Numbered from the stretch's first letter, positions 9,184 through 16,395 are shown. The stretch is DNA of 64,000 nucleotides from Deltaproteobacteria bacterium (GCA_016182655.1 JACPGB010000014.1:1-64000); one strand, 5' to 3'. Numbers and translations: made by a program. The notes: generated from the sequence alone by a model not told the origin.

Positions 9184-9492
9184 ATGTCGAGCGAGCTTAC
9201 TGACAGGCAGAGGATAATCGAGGCGCTCAAGGGCGGGATGCTGACGGCAAAGGATATATCGAAGGCAGTCGGCCTCAAGGAGAAGGACGTCGTCGACCAC
9301 CTCCCGCACGTGGCGAAGTCCATCGATGCGAGAAAGGGCGGGGGGCTAAGGTTCGTAGTCGAACCGTCGAGGTGTCTGGATTGCGGTTTCGTTTTCAGGA
9401 AGAGGGAAAGGCTAAAGAGTCCGGGTAAATGCCCGATATGCAAAGGGGAAGGCATCACGGAGGCACGGTACGGGATATTGGACGGGGAATAA
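9184..9492 (+). CDS. HTH plus zinc-ribbon transcriptional regulator (COG3357-like)
   Basis: A 102-residue protein. Residues about 8-60 form a winged-helix DNA-binding domain (IIEALKGGMLTAKDISKAVGL, KEKDVVDHL), and residues about 66-95 a zinc ribbon with two CxxC pairs (CLDCGFVF and CPICKG). It matches the small HTH/Zn-ribbon regulators common in archaea and deltaproteobacteria, whose targets are mostly unknown. GAGAGG precedes the ATG. It is followed after 30 bases by the barrel gene, so it may be the first gene of that unit. Confidence 0.8.
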   Translation: MSSELTDRQRIIEALKGGMLTAKDISKAVGLKEKDVVDHLPHVAKSIDARKGGGLRFVVEPSRCLDCGFVFRKRERLKSPGKCPICKGEGITEARYGILDGE

Positions 9493-9522
9493 GGCATCTT
9501 TAACCTCAAAAAGGAGAGTTGG

Positions 9523-10440
9523 ATGAGACCGGGAGCAAGGAAGCTTCTACTGCCTATAGCCCTCTTTTTTTTATTCGCTTTTGCCGCGAACGCCGGGGCT
9601 GAGATAAAGCCGGAATTCAAGCTCAGCGCCGGATACAGGTCCGACGAGCTCAAGTGGAACATCGCCGGAGACTCCTCGGGGTGTTGCCCCAATACGCTCT
9701 CGGAGCTCCAGTGGACGGACGTCCGGAGCTTTAACGTAAAGGCCTCGATGAACGCGGATATCGGCAAACACATCTATACAAGGGCCTATGCCGACTACGG
9801 GTTCATATTCGCGGGGGACAATCAGGATTCCGACTACGCCGGGGACGACAGGACCCTTGAGTTCTCCCGCTCCAACAACAGCGCTGATTCAGGCAACCTG
9901 TACGACCTCTCAGCCGGTTTAGGGTATATAATAAGGCCGAGAAGGTCGAATGTCGCCCTCATCCCCATGATAGGGTATTCATATCACAAGCAGAACCTGA
10001 ACATAACCGACGGGTTTCAGACCTGGCCGCCGTCCGGCTCGTTCGACGGCCTGGACAGCTCTTATGACGCGCGCTGGGACGGCCCATGGGCCGGTTTGGA
10101 CATCAAGTTCCTGTTTGACAAGTGGACGGTCGCCGCGGCTTTCGAGTACCATGTGGTCGATTACTACGCGGATGCCAACTGGAACCTCCGTGATGACTTC
10201 GAGCACCCGAAGAGCTATGAGCATCTGGCGGACGGCGACGGGTTCATAAGCTCGATAACGGCGGATTACAGGTACAACGCCAGGTGGTCAGCCGGTATCG
10301 GGGTCGACTATCAGGACTTCCATACGGAGCCCGGAATAGACAGGACGTTCTTCTCGGACGGTTCGGAAGCGGAGACACAGCTTAACGAGGTCGTCTGGTA
10401 TTCGTATTCGCTCCTCATGTCGCTTAAGTACACCTTCTGA
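9523..10440 (+). CDS. Omptin-like outer-membrane beta-barrel
   Basis: A 305-residue secreted protein with a signal peptide (hydrophobic stretch ending about AANAGA) and an amphipathic beta-strand pattern throughout, ending in KYTF with a C-terminal Phe as barrel-assembly signals require. The overall layout (acidic loop AGDNQDSDY, a later DDFEH segment and the final LKYTF) resembles omptins such as OmpT and Pla. The omptin Asp-x-His dyad is not exact here: the segment reads D224-D-F-E-H228. It may be a protease or a relative that lost that activity. AAGGAGAG precedes the ATG. The next gene, a cytochrome, starts 20 bases on. Confidence 0.68.
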   Translation: MRPGARKLLLPIALFFLFAFAANAGAEIKPEFKLSAGYRSDELKWNIAGDSSGCCPNTLSELQWTDVRSFNVKASMNADIGKHIYTRAYADYGFIFAGDNQDSDYAGDDRTLEFSRSNNSADSGNLYDLSAGLGYIIRPRRSNVALIPMIGYSYHKQNLNITDGFQTWPPSGSFDGLDSSYDARWDGPWAGLDIKFLFDKWTVAAAFEYHVVDYYADANWNLRDDFEHPKSYEHLADGDGFISSITADYRYNARWSAGIGVDYQDFHTEPGIDRTFFSDGSEAETQLNEVVWYSYSLLMSLKYTF

Positions 10441-10460
10441 GTCTGTGAAAAGGAGGGTAT

Positions 10461-10856
10461 TTGCATAACAGGTATCTGCCCGCTGTCTTTGTGTTAGCGC
10501 TCGTCGCCCCGTCTTTTTCATGGGCGGCGCCTGCAATAGACAAGGCCTCGGTCGAGTGCATGGAGTGCCACGAGGAGGTCGAGGGGACTTTTCAGCACAC
10601 GGGCGACACGGGGCACGCAGTCGGGGTCGATTACTCGCTCGCCGCTTCGAGGAACCCCGGGCTTGTCAAACCAGCGAATATAGACCCTGCCATAAGGCTC
10701 GCCGATAATAATATCTCATGCGTCACCTGCCACAAGCCTTATGATGAGGCAACCCACGAATCGCTTGCCGCGGAGCGTGCATCCTCGGCCGTTGACCCGT
10801 TGCTTTCCGTCGATAACTCGAAGTCCGGCCTCTGCACCGCCTGTCACGCCAAGTAG
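10461..10856 (+). CDS. Small periplasmic tri-haem cytochrome c
   Basis: A 131-residue protein with a signal peptide (cleavage after about residue 22) and three CxxCH haem-c sites: CMECH (C33-H37), CVTCH and CTACH near the C-terminus. Extra His residues could serve as distal ligands. It should be exported and matured in the periplasm for electron transfer; the partner is unknown. Translation starts at TTG, supported by AAGGAGGG seven bases upstream. The close spacing to the barrel gene suggests one transcript. Confidence 0.82.
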   Translation: MHNRYLPAVFVLALVAPSFSWAAPAIDKASVECMECHEEVEGTFQHTGDTGHAVGVDYSLAASRNPGLVKPANIDPAIRLADNNISCVTCHKPYDEATHESLAAERASSAVDPLLSVDNSKSGLCTACHAK

Positions 10857-10979
10857 CTAAAAAAACAACCTTTGGGGGAAGTTTTCCTGTCAGGCCGCAG
10901 GGTACTGCCTGTTGCTTGTAATGAGGGGCAGCCGGCATAAGGGCTTCAACACGGGCCTGAATAAAAAAGGAAAAAAACC

Positions 10980-11008
10980 TTGACATGCCCCTGATCTTAT
11001 ATTATAAG
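10980..11008 (+). promoter_or_regulatory. Promoter of the riboswitch-led sulfur unit
   Basis: TTGACA at 10980-10985 and TATAAG at 11003-11008 have a 17-base spacer. Transcription would start about 25 bases before the riboswitch P1 stem. Confidence 0.7.
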
Positions 11009-11031
11009 TCTTAGTACAATTGAATATTGGA

Positions 11032-11141
11032 TTCTTATCCAGAGTGGCTGAGGGACTGGCCCGTTGAAGCCACAGCAACCGATACTTCGCGTATGTCAGG
11101 TGCTAAATCCAGCAAGGCGGGAAAGCCTTGGAAGATAAGAA
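11032..11141 (+). ncRNA. SAM-I (S-box) riboswitch
   Basis: The P1 stem pairs TTCTTATC (11032-11039) with GATAAGAA (11134-11141). Inside are the family hallmarks AGAGTGGCTGAGGGACTGGC, then GAAGCC-CAGCAACC, a P3 hairpin, the GGTGCTAAATCC box and GCAAGG. SAM-I riboswitches bind S-adenosylmethionine and normally shut off methionine, cysteine or SAM genes. Here it precedes a threonine-synthase-like gene and the sulfur genes behind it. Confidence 0.92.
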
Positions 11142-11150
11142 AGGAACCGT

Positions 11151-11186
11151 AACCTCTTCTTAGCTTCAAGAAAGAAGGGGTTTTTT
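11151..11186 (+). terminator. Riboswitch expression-platform terminator
   Basis: AACCTCTTCTT pairs with AAGAAGGGGTT-like sequence and runs into TTTTTT. The P1 3' strand lies just upstream, so SAM-stabilised P1 would let this terminator form. This fits transcriptional OFF control. Confidence 0.8.
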
Positions 11187-11295
11187 ATTGCCCGGAACGG
11201 GGCGGTTTTAGCTGAGCCGGGGCCGTTTTAGAGTGTTTGTTCCGCATCTGATAATGCGCACAAAAAGAGTTTAGGTATACAGGGAGGGTAGAGCG

Positions 11296-12390
11296 ATGAG
11301 CTACATGAGGAGTCTGAAGTGCAGGGAGTGCGGGAAGGAATACCCGAAGGAGGCGTTGCACGTTTGCGAGCTCTGCTTCGGCCCGCTTGAGGTCAACTAC
11401 GAGTATGACAAGATAAAAGAAGTGCTCACAAGGCACGCGATAGAGAAGAGGGCGCCGAACATGTGGCGCTATAAGGAGCTCCTTCCGCTCGACGGCGAGC
11501 CGTCGGTCGGCGCCCAGGTCGGGTTCACGCCGCTCATCCGGGCCAAGAACCTCGGAAGAGCGCTCGGCGTAAAAGAGCTCTACATAAAGAACGACGCCGT
11601 CAACTTCCCGACCTTGTCGTTCAAGGACAGGGTCGTCTCGGTCGCGATATCGAGGGCGAGGGAGCTGGGTTTTCAGATAATCGCCTGCGCCTCGACCGGC
11701 AACCTCGCCAATTCGGTCGCCGCGAACGCCGCGGCCTGCGGCATGGAGAGCTACGTCTTCATACCTTACGACCTCGAACAGTCGAAGATACTCGGGACCC
11801 TCATCTTCGGCGCGACGGTCGTCGGCATAAAAGGGACATACGATGAAGTGAACAGGCTTTGCAGCGAGATAGCCGGAAAGTACGGCTGGGCCTTCGTGAA
11901 CATCAACATCCGCCCCTACTACGCCGAGGGCTCCAAGACCTTCGGGTACGAGATAGCCGAACAGCTCGGCTGGAAGCTCCCGAAGCACATCATAGTGCCG
12001 ATGGCAGGGGGCTCCCTCATAACCAAGATATCGAAGGCCTTCAAGGAGTTCCAGAAGCTCGGGTTCGTGAAGCAGACCGATACGCACATCTACGGCGCGC
12101 AGGCGACCGGATGCTGTCCCATCATAAACGCCGTAAAGGAAGGCAGCGAGCTAATAAGGCCCGTAAAGCCCAACACCATCGCGAAATCGCTCGCCATCGG
12201 TAACCCCGCCGACGGCTACTACTCCGCGAAGGTCATAAAGGAGAGCGGAGGCTGGGGCGAGAGCGTAACCGACGAGGAGATAATCGCCGCGATGAAGCTC
12301 CTCGCCGAGACCGAGGGCATATTCGCCGAGACCGCCGGAGGCGTCACGCTCGGCGTAACGAAAAAGCTCATCGAGCAGGGGGCAAGCTGA
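11296..12390 (+). CDS. thrC: Threonine-synthase-like PLP enzyme, C-terminus damaged
   Basis: A 364-residue fold-type II PLP protein that would convert O-phosphohomoserine to threonine. It has an N-terminal zinc ribbon (CREC, CELC), the PLP lysine in LSFKDR (K110), STGNLANS, and AGGS phosphate-loop motifs. The C-terminus is abnormal: the frame stops soon after KKLIEQG, while the +1 frame continues (12381-12476) with a tail containing INSRLSEFDELV that looks like the end of a ThrC. The usual TGNGLKT segment, expected between them, is absent. Good ribosome site AGGGAGGG before the ATG. It lies behind a SAM riboswitch, an unusual place for thrC, so the product could serve homocysteine synthesis instead; equally it may be decaying or misassembled. 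Confidence 0.8.
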   Translation: MSYMRSLKCRECGKEYPKEALHVCELCFGPLEVNYEYDKIKEVLTRHAIEKRAPNMWRYKELLPLDGEPSVGAQVGFTPLIRAKNLGRALGVKELYIKNDAVNFPTLSFKDRVVSVAISRARELGFQIIACASTGNLANSVAANAAACGMESYVFIPYDLEQSKILGTLIFGATVVGIKGTYDEVNRLCSEIAGKYGWAFVNINIRPYYAEGSKTFGYEIAEQLGWKLPKHIIVPMAGGSLITKISKAFKEFQKLGFVKQTDTHIYGAQATGCCPIINAVKEGSELIRPVKPNTIAKSLAIGNPADGYYSAKVIKESGGWGESVTDEEIIAAMKLLAETEGIFAETAGGVTLGVTKKLIEQGAS

Positions 12391-12476
12391 ACGAGGTGAC
12401 GGTCATAAACTCGCGCCTCTCCGAGTTCGACGAGCTCGTAAAGGCCAACGGGAAAGAATACGCGCTCAAGGCATAA
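12378..12476 (+). pseudogene. Frameshifted 3' tail of the thrC-like gene
   Basis: After a run of five G (12378-12382) the +1 frame gives a 31-residue tail ending in KANGKEYALKA and a TAA that coincides with the left edge of the repeat element at 12474. Joined to the upstream frame it would still lack about 25 residues normally holding TGNG. This suggests an indel plus a deletion, or a sequence error plus a deletion. Confidence 0.55.
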
Positions 12477-12603
12477 AAATTGTTATTTTTCCCGATTTCT
12501 GCGTCAGGGCGAAAATAAAAGTGCTCACATATTACCCATATATGCTGCGCTTTTTATTTCCGCCCTTCCTTGACCTCGGAAAAAATTCCTAATTTTTAAT
12601 AGT
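12474..12603. mobile_element. MITE-like element (family E), 130 bp
   Basis: Begins TAAAAATTGTTATTTTTCCC and ends GGAAAAAATTCCTAATTTTTA. Reverse-complemented, it matches 7163-7260 and 7353-7376 closely, but without the inserted family D repeat. It sits between the thrC-like tail and the sulfite-reductase-like gene. Confidence 0.65.
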
Positions 12604-12692
12604 AAAATTCACTACCAGAGGCTTGTTGTTTCTGGTAATATAAAAAGACCGTATTTGACGGCTATTTCACGAAGGGAGCTTGGGATCGCGAG

Positions 12693-13658
12693 ATGACGGA
12701 CCACTTTATAGAGGACAAGACCACAAAGGTAAACGTAAACCTTGATAATGTCGGAGAGAGGGTAGACTTCAACGACCTTAAGTCCGGCGGTTTCATAAAG
12801 CAGAGACAGAAGGACCTGTTTGCCGTAAGGCTCCGTTGCCCCGGCGGCAGGATGGACACGAAAAAGCTCGTCGAGATATCGAAGATAGCGGACAAGTACA
12901 GCAAGAAGGGGGTCGTTCACTTCTCCTTCCGCCAGTCGCTCGAGATACTCTATGTCGATTACAAGGAGTTCAGGAACATAGTCTCCGAGCTCGAAAAGAT
13001 CGGCCAGAAGGTGGCTTCCTGCGGCCCGAGGGTCAGGGTCCCAACCGCCTGCGGCGGGTGCGAGTACAACCCGAACGGCCTTACCGACACCCAGGGGATG
13101 GCCGCGATGGTCGACCAGAAGTTCTTCGGCACGCCCACGCCGCATAAGTTCAAGACCTCATTCTCAGGTTGCCCGATAGACTGCGCGAGGACCAAGGAAA
13201 TGGACTTCGGTTTTCAGGGCATCGTCGAGCCAGTATGGGAGGACCCGCTCTGCACCGGTTGCACCATCTGCTCGGAGGCCTGCAAGGAAGACGCGATAGT
13301 CTCGGATCCGGACACGGGCAAACCCATATTCGACCCGAAAAAGTGCATTTTCTGCGGCGACTGCATAAGGGCCTGCCCGACCGAGGCCTGGAAGCCGAAG
13401 CGCTACGGACACATCGTCAGGATCGGCGGCAAGCACGGCAGGCACCCGATGGAGGCGCTTGAGGTCTGCACGTTCCTGCCGGACGACAAGGTCGCCGAGG
13501 CGATAGAGAAGACAGTAGAGTGGTACAACGCCAACGGCAAGCGCGGGGAGAGGATCGGGAACGCCATAAAAAGGGTCGGCGTTCAGAAGTACCTCGACTT
13601 CATGGAGCCTGTATTCAAGCACGGCTCCCCGGTAAACTATCTGGCGCCGGGGGTCTGA
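12693..13658 (+). CDS. Siroheme sulfite/nitrite-reductase-like protein with ferredoxin domain (AsrC/COG2221-like)
   Basis: A 321-residue reductase. Residues about 35-100 form the ferredoxin-like half domain. PTACGGCEYNPNG and FSGCPIDCARTKEM are the Cys motifs that hold the siroheme-linked 4Fe-4S cluster. A two-cluster ferredoxin insert follows (CTGCTICSEACKEDA and CIFCGDCIRACPTEAW). The likely reaction is six-electron reduction of sulfite to sulfide in the cytoplasm. The single-subunit size resembles AsrC and small Dsr-like proteins. Neighbours (TusA, sulfur carrier, APS reductase) support sulfite over nitrite. No strong ribosome site is visible; GAAGGGAG lies about 15 bases upstream. Confidence 0.8.
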   Translation: MTDHFIEDKTTKVNVNLDNVGERVDFNDLKSGGFIKQRQKDLFAVRLRCPGGRMDTKKLVEISKIADKYSKKGVVHFSFRQSLEILYVDYKEFRNIVSELEKIGQKVASCGPRVRVPTACGGCEYNPNGLTDTQGMAAMVDQKFFGTPTPHKFKTSFSGCPIDCARTKEMDFGFQGIVEPVWEDPLCTGCTICSEACKEDAIVSDPDTGKPIFDPKKCIFCGDCIRACPTEAWKPKRYGHIVRIGGKHGRHPMEALEVCTFLPDDKVAEAIEKTVEWYNANGKRGERIGNAIKRVGVQKYLDFMEPVFKHGSPVNYLAPGV

Positions 13659-13671
13659 GGGCCTTTTGTTG

Positions 13672-13757
13672 TCATTGCGAGGGGCTTTATCCGAAGCAAT
13701 CCCAAGTCGATGATTTATTAAAAGATGAGATTGCTTCGCTTCACTCGCAATGACAGG
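13672..13757. repeat. Palindromic repeat TCATTGCGAG...CTCGCAATGACA, family C
   Basis: The two outer arms TCATTGCGAG and CTCGCAATGA enclose a second inverted pair (GAAGCAATC / GATTGCTTC). A related copy is at 24204-24292. This is a widespread extragenic repeat type; no coding content. Confidence 0.75.
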
Positions 13758-13820
13758 AGGTTCATGCGGCCTCCCTTATAAAACCGTTTCTGAATCCAAT
13801 TTGAAGGCCAAAGGAGCCTT

Positions 13821-14057
13821 ATGTCAGATATAAAATCCAACGCACAACTCGACCTCCGGGGCGTCATGTGCCCCATCAACTTCGTAAAGACCAAGCTCAA
13901 GCTTGAAACGCTTGAAGCCGGAGAGGTATTGGAGCTCGTGCTCGATTCCGGTGAGCCCATCCAGAACGTGCCCAAGTCGATAAAAGAAGAGGGGCACAAG
14001 ATCCTGGAAGTCAAAAAGGAAGGCGAGTACTTCAGGCTGAAGATCCAGAAAGGCTGA
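13821..14057 (+). CDS. tusA: TusA-family sulfurtransferase
   Basis: A 78-residue TusA/SirA-like protein. The family signature is RGVMCPINFVKTKL, with the persulfide-carrying Cys at C17 in CPxx. These proteins relay sulfane sulfur as a persulfide between donors and acceptors. Its position between the sulfite-reductase-like gene and the MoaD-like carrier suggests that it delivers reduced sulfur to the carrier. The start ATG follows AAAGGAGCC. Probably co-transcribed with the next two genes. Confidence 0.87.
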   Translation: MSDIKSNAQLDLRGVMCPINFVKTKLKLETLEAGEVLELVLDSGEPIQNVPKSIKEEGHKILEVKKEGEYFRLKIQKG

Positions 14058-14100
14058 TTTTTCAAATACATACAAAAGGATTTTGAGGAGGATTGATAAG

Positions 14101-14382
14101 ATGGCGATAAAGGTAAGGATCCCCACCCCGTTAAGGAAGCTCACGAACGGCTCCGACGAGGTAGCGGCAGAGGGCAGGAACATCTCGGAGATAATAGAGA
14201 ACCTCGAGAAGAACTATCCGGGCCTTAAGGAGCGCATCTGCGAAGCCGACGGCAAGCTCCGCCGTTTCGTGAACATCTACCTGAATGACGAGGACATCAG
14301 GTTCAAGAAGAACCTCGAGACCGAGCTCAAGGAGAACGACGAGCTCTCGATCATACCCGCTATCGCCGGAGGCGCGTTTTGA
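14101..14382 (+). CDS. MoaD/ThiS-type sulfur-carrier protein ending Gly-Gly-Ala-Phe
   Basis: A 93-residue beta-grasp carrier. It matches MoaD/CysO/ThiS-like proteins (VRIPTPLRKLTNG, GLKERICEADGKLRRFVNIY, ELSIIPAIAGG). Active carriers must end in Gly-Gly so that the C-terminus can be adenylated and turned into a thiocarboxylate; this one ends GGAF, so two residues must be removed first. The JAMM peptidase encoded 1.5 kb downstream is the obvious candidate, as in QbsE/QbsD- and HcyS/HcyD-type systems. The start at 14101 follows GGAGG; the frame is open six codons further. The next gene overlaps its stop codon. Confidence 0.85.
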   Translation: MAIKVRIPTPLRKLTNGSDEVAAEGRNISEIIENLEKNYPGLKERICEADGKLRRFVNIYLNDEDIRFKKNLETELKENDELSIIPAIAGGAF

Positions 14383-14615
14383 AGAAGAGGATATATCTCA
14401 CATATCCGAAAGAGCAGGTCAAGGAGCCGCTTCTTTACCACGTCGGCAGGCTCTTCAAGGTCGTGACCAACATCCGTCAGGCCTCGATCTCCGATAAGAT
14501 AGGTCTTGTTGCCCTCGAGCTCGACGGCGAGCCGGAGGAGATAGACAAGGCTATCAAGTATTTCATAGACAACGGGGTCAAGGTCGAACCTATCGAGCTC
14601 GATATAATCGAGTAA
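14379..14615 (+). CDS. NIL-domain protein
   Basis: A 78-residue single NIL (ACT-like) domain: RIYLTYPKEQ, then VVTNIRQASI, then ALELDGEPEEIDKAIKYF and GVKVEPI. NIL domains bind methionine at the end of MetN, and NIL-ferredoxin proteins take part in an alternative homocysteine synthesis in methanogens. With the SAM riboswitch upstream this supports a link to methionine supply. It starts at a TTG overlapping the carrier stop (TTGA). The ribosome site GGAGG at 14368-14372 lies inside the codons for the carrier Gly-Gly, so translation of the two is coupled. Confidence 0.8.
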   Translation: MKKRIYLTYPKEQVKEPLLYHVGRLFKVVTNIRQASISDKIGLVALELDGEPEEIDKAIKYFIDNGVKVEPIELDIIE

Positions 14616-14637
14616 GCGGCCCTTAAGCAACCCATTT

Positions 14638-14666
14638 GCCCCGCCTCCTGGCGGGGCTTTTTTTTA
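14638..14666 (+). terminator. Intrinsic terminator after the NIL gene
   Basis: GCCCCGCC / GGCGGGGC stem with a short loop followed by eight T. It closes the riboswitch-led unit before the synthase promoter. Confidence 0.9.
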
Positions 14667-14680
14667 TAAAAACCCTTTAA

Positions 14681-14771
14681 ATAATAAGGTTATTTTTGTC
14701 TTTTCAGGTCTTAAAAAATTCTTGACAGGTTCACTAAGGTATTATAAACTTGATTAGCCTACTAAGGTATT
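14681..14771 (+). promoter_or_regulatory. Promoter with repeated TAAGGTATT-like operators upstream of the cysM-like gene
   Basis: TTGACA (14722-14727) and TATAAA (14744-14749) have a 16-base spacer. ACTAAGGTATT occurs twice (14733-14743 and 14761-14771), 28 bases apart, one copy inside the promoter spacer. A weaker relative, TAATAAGGTTATT, lies at about 14681. Such placing suits a repressor of sulfur genes, perhaps of the Rrf2 type, but the protein is unknown. Confidence 0.6.
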
Positions 14772-14847
14772 TTTGTGTCCCGCGTCTGGGGCCGGATAGC
14801 CTATCCGAATAGCTCGTAAAATTTTTATATCGCCGGAGAGAGATAGT

Positions 14848-15807
14848 ATGAGAGGACATAAATTCCTGGACGCCGCAGAGCCGGATAATGCCTTCAAAGC
14901 CCCCGCAAAGGGCTCGGTATTGGACCTCGTCGGAAATACCCCCCTCGTAAGGATAAACAACATCACAAAGGACCTCCCCTCCGATGTCGAGATATACGCC
15001 AAACTCGAAGGGTACAACCCCGGCGGGTCGGTAAAGGACAGAGCGGCGCTCTCGATGATACTCGACGCCGAGAACAGCGGAAGGCTCACGAAGGACAAGA
15101 TAATACTCGATTCCACCTCGGGCAACACCGGCATAGCGTACGCCTGGATAGGCGCGGTCAAGGGCTACAGGGTGGAGCTCGTCGTGCCCGCTAACGTGAG
15201 CGATGAACGCAAGAAAATACTCCACGCCTTCGGCGCGCACGTCATATTCTCGAACCCGCTCGAAGGCTCGGACGGCGCGATAAGGCTCGCCTGGAAGCTC
15301 TATGTCGATTCACCCGACAAATACTGCAAGCTCGACCAGTACAACAACCCCTCGAACCCGCTCGCCCATTACAACGGGACCGCGGCGGAAATAATCGAGC
15401 AGACTGACGGACGCGTCACGCACTTCATCGCCTCCATCGGCACCGGCGGCACGATCATGGGCACAGGCAGGCGCCTTAAGGAGTACAGGGAGGAGATACA
15501 GGTCATAGCTGTAGAGCCCGAGACCGCGTTCCACGGCCTCGAAGGCTTGAAGCACATGGCTTCATCCATAGTCCCGGGCATCTATCATGAAGAGGAGCTC
15601 GACTACAAGGTCCCGGCCCCTACTGAAGAGTCGTACAACATCGCGAAGAGGCTCGCGAGGGAAGAGGGGCTCCTTGTCGGCCAGTCCTCCGGGGCGGCCA
15701 TGTGGGGGGCGCTCGAAGTGGCGAAGAAGATAAAGAAGGGCGTAATCGTAGTCATCTTCCCTGACGGCGGGGACAAGTATTTGTCAACCAGGCTCTGGGA
15801 AGCATAG
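14848..15807 (+). CDS. Cysteine-synthase-family PLP enzyme (CysM/CysK-like)
   Basis: A 319-residue fold-type II enzyme of the cysteine synthase / cystathionine beta-synthase family. It has GNTPLVRINN, the PLP lysine in PGGSVKDRAA (K63), the substrate loop TSGNTG, and the phosphate loop GTGGTIMGTG; the C-terminus ends GGDKYLSTRLWEA. The family adds sulfide, or protein thiocarboxylate in CysO-dependent members, to O-acetylserine or O-phosphoserine. An N-terminal extension of about 20 residues precedes the core. Its place beside a JAMM peptidase, E1-like enzyme and GGAF carrier argues for a carrier-dependent synthase. GAGAGA precedes the ATG; it has its own promoter. Confidence 0.87.
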   Translation: MRGHKFLDAAEPDNAFKAPAKGSVLDLVGNTPLVRINNITKDLPSDVEIYAKLEGYNPGGSVKDRAALSMILDAENSGRLTKDKIILDSTSGNTGIAYAWIGAVKGYRVELVVPANVSDERKKILHAFGAHVIFSNPLEGSDGAIRLAWKLYVDSPDKYCKLDQYNNPSNPLAHYNGTAAEIIEQTDGRVTHFIASIGTGGTIMGTGRRLKEYREEIQVIAVEPETAFHGLEGLKHMASSIVPGIYHEEELDYKVPAPTEESYNIAKRLAREEGLLVGQSSGAAMWGALEVAKKIKKGVIVVIFPDGGDKYLSTRLWEA

Positions 15808-15812
15808 GGCGG

Positions 15813-15843
15813 CCTCTAAAAATTGTTATTTTTAGAATCGGCC
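15813..15843. repeat. Short family E palindrome
   Basis: CCTCTAAAAATTGTTATTTTTAGA lies six bases after the synthase stop codon. It is a solo version of the ends of the 7163 and 12474 elements. Confidence 0.55.
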
Positions 15844-15868
15844 TTAACTAAACGCAAAAGGATTGAAT

Positions 15869-16327
15869 ATGGCGCTTTTCGGACTCGACAAGGTTCTCGG
15901 CAAACCCGCAATAAAGATATCGCAGGCCATATACGACCAGATAGTACAGCACGCGAAGGACTCGTACCCGAACGAGTGTTGCGGCATACTCATAGGCGCG
16001 ACTATGCGGGTCCGGTGCGTCCTTTACATACACCCGACCGTGAACACTAACAAGGAGAGGTCGCAGGACCGTTACATCATCGACCCCCGCGAGATATTCC
16101 TCATGGACAAGGAGGCGAAGGCGCAGGGCGCGGAGATAGTCGGCTTCTACCATTCGCACCCCGACCATCCTGACAAGCCCTCGGCGACCGACAGGGAGTG
16201 GGGGCAGGCCGGGTACTCCTACATGATAGTCTCCGTGAACGGCGGCAAGGACGTATCCGTAAAGTCGTGGATATTCCACGACGAGAACGAGCCCTTCAAG
16301 GAAGAGAAGATAAAGTTAAGCGAGTAG
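15869..16327 (+). CDS. JAMM/MPN+ metallopeptidase (Mec/HcyD/QbsD-like)
   Basis: A 152-residue zinc peptidase. All JAMM residues are present: E36 in NECCGILIG, H95-S-H97, S105 and D108 in the HxHx7SxxD motif (HSHPDHPDKPSATD). Bacterial relatives trim the C-terminus of sulfur carriers (QbsD, HcyD) or release cysteine from CysO-Cys (Mec). Since the carrier here ends GGAF, removal of Ala-Phe is the most likely task, and release of the aminoacyl product is also possible. AAAGGA precedes the ATG at 15869; a TTG two codons upstream is less likely. A terminator follows. Confidence 0.88.
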   Translation: MALFGLDKVLGKPAIKISQAIYDQIVQHAKDSYPNECCGILIGATMRVRCVLYIHPTVNTNKERSQDRYIIDPREIFLMDKEAKAQGAEIVGFYHSHPDHPDKPSATDREWGQAGYSYMIVSVNGGKDVSVKSWIFHDENEPFKEEKIKLSE

Positions 16328-16395
16328 GATCGCTTCAATACCACCCCTTTTCAAGGCCGGACAAAACCGAAGGAACCATTGAAGGCGTAAAGAGC

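Noticed and set aside
11187-11295. Second riboswitch or attenuator in the ThrC leader
   Set aside because: Only an imperfect direct repeat (CGGGGC-GTTTTAG) is visible, without a stable fold or uridine tract.
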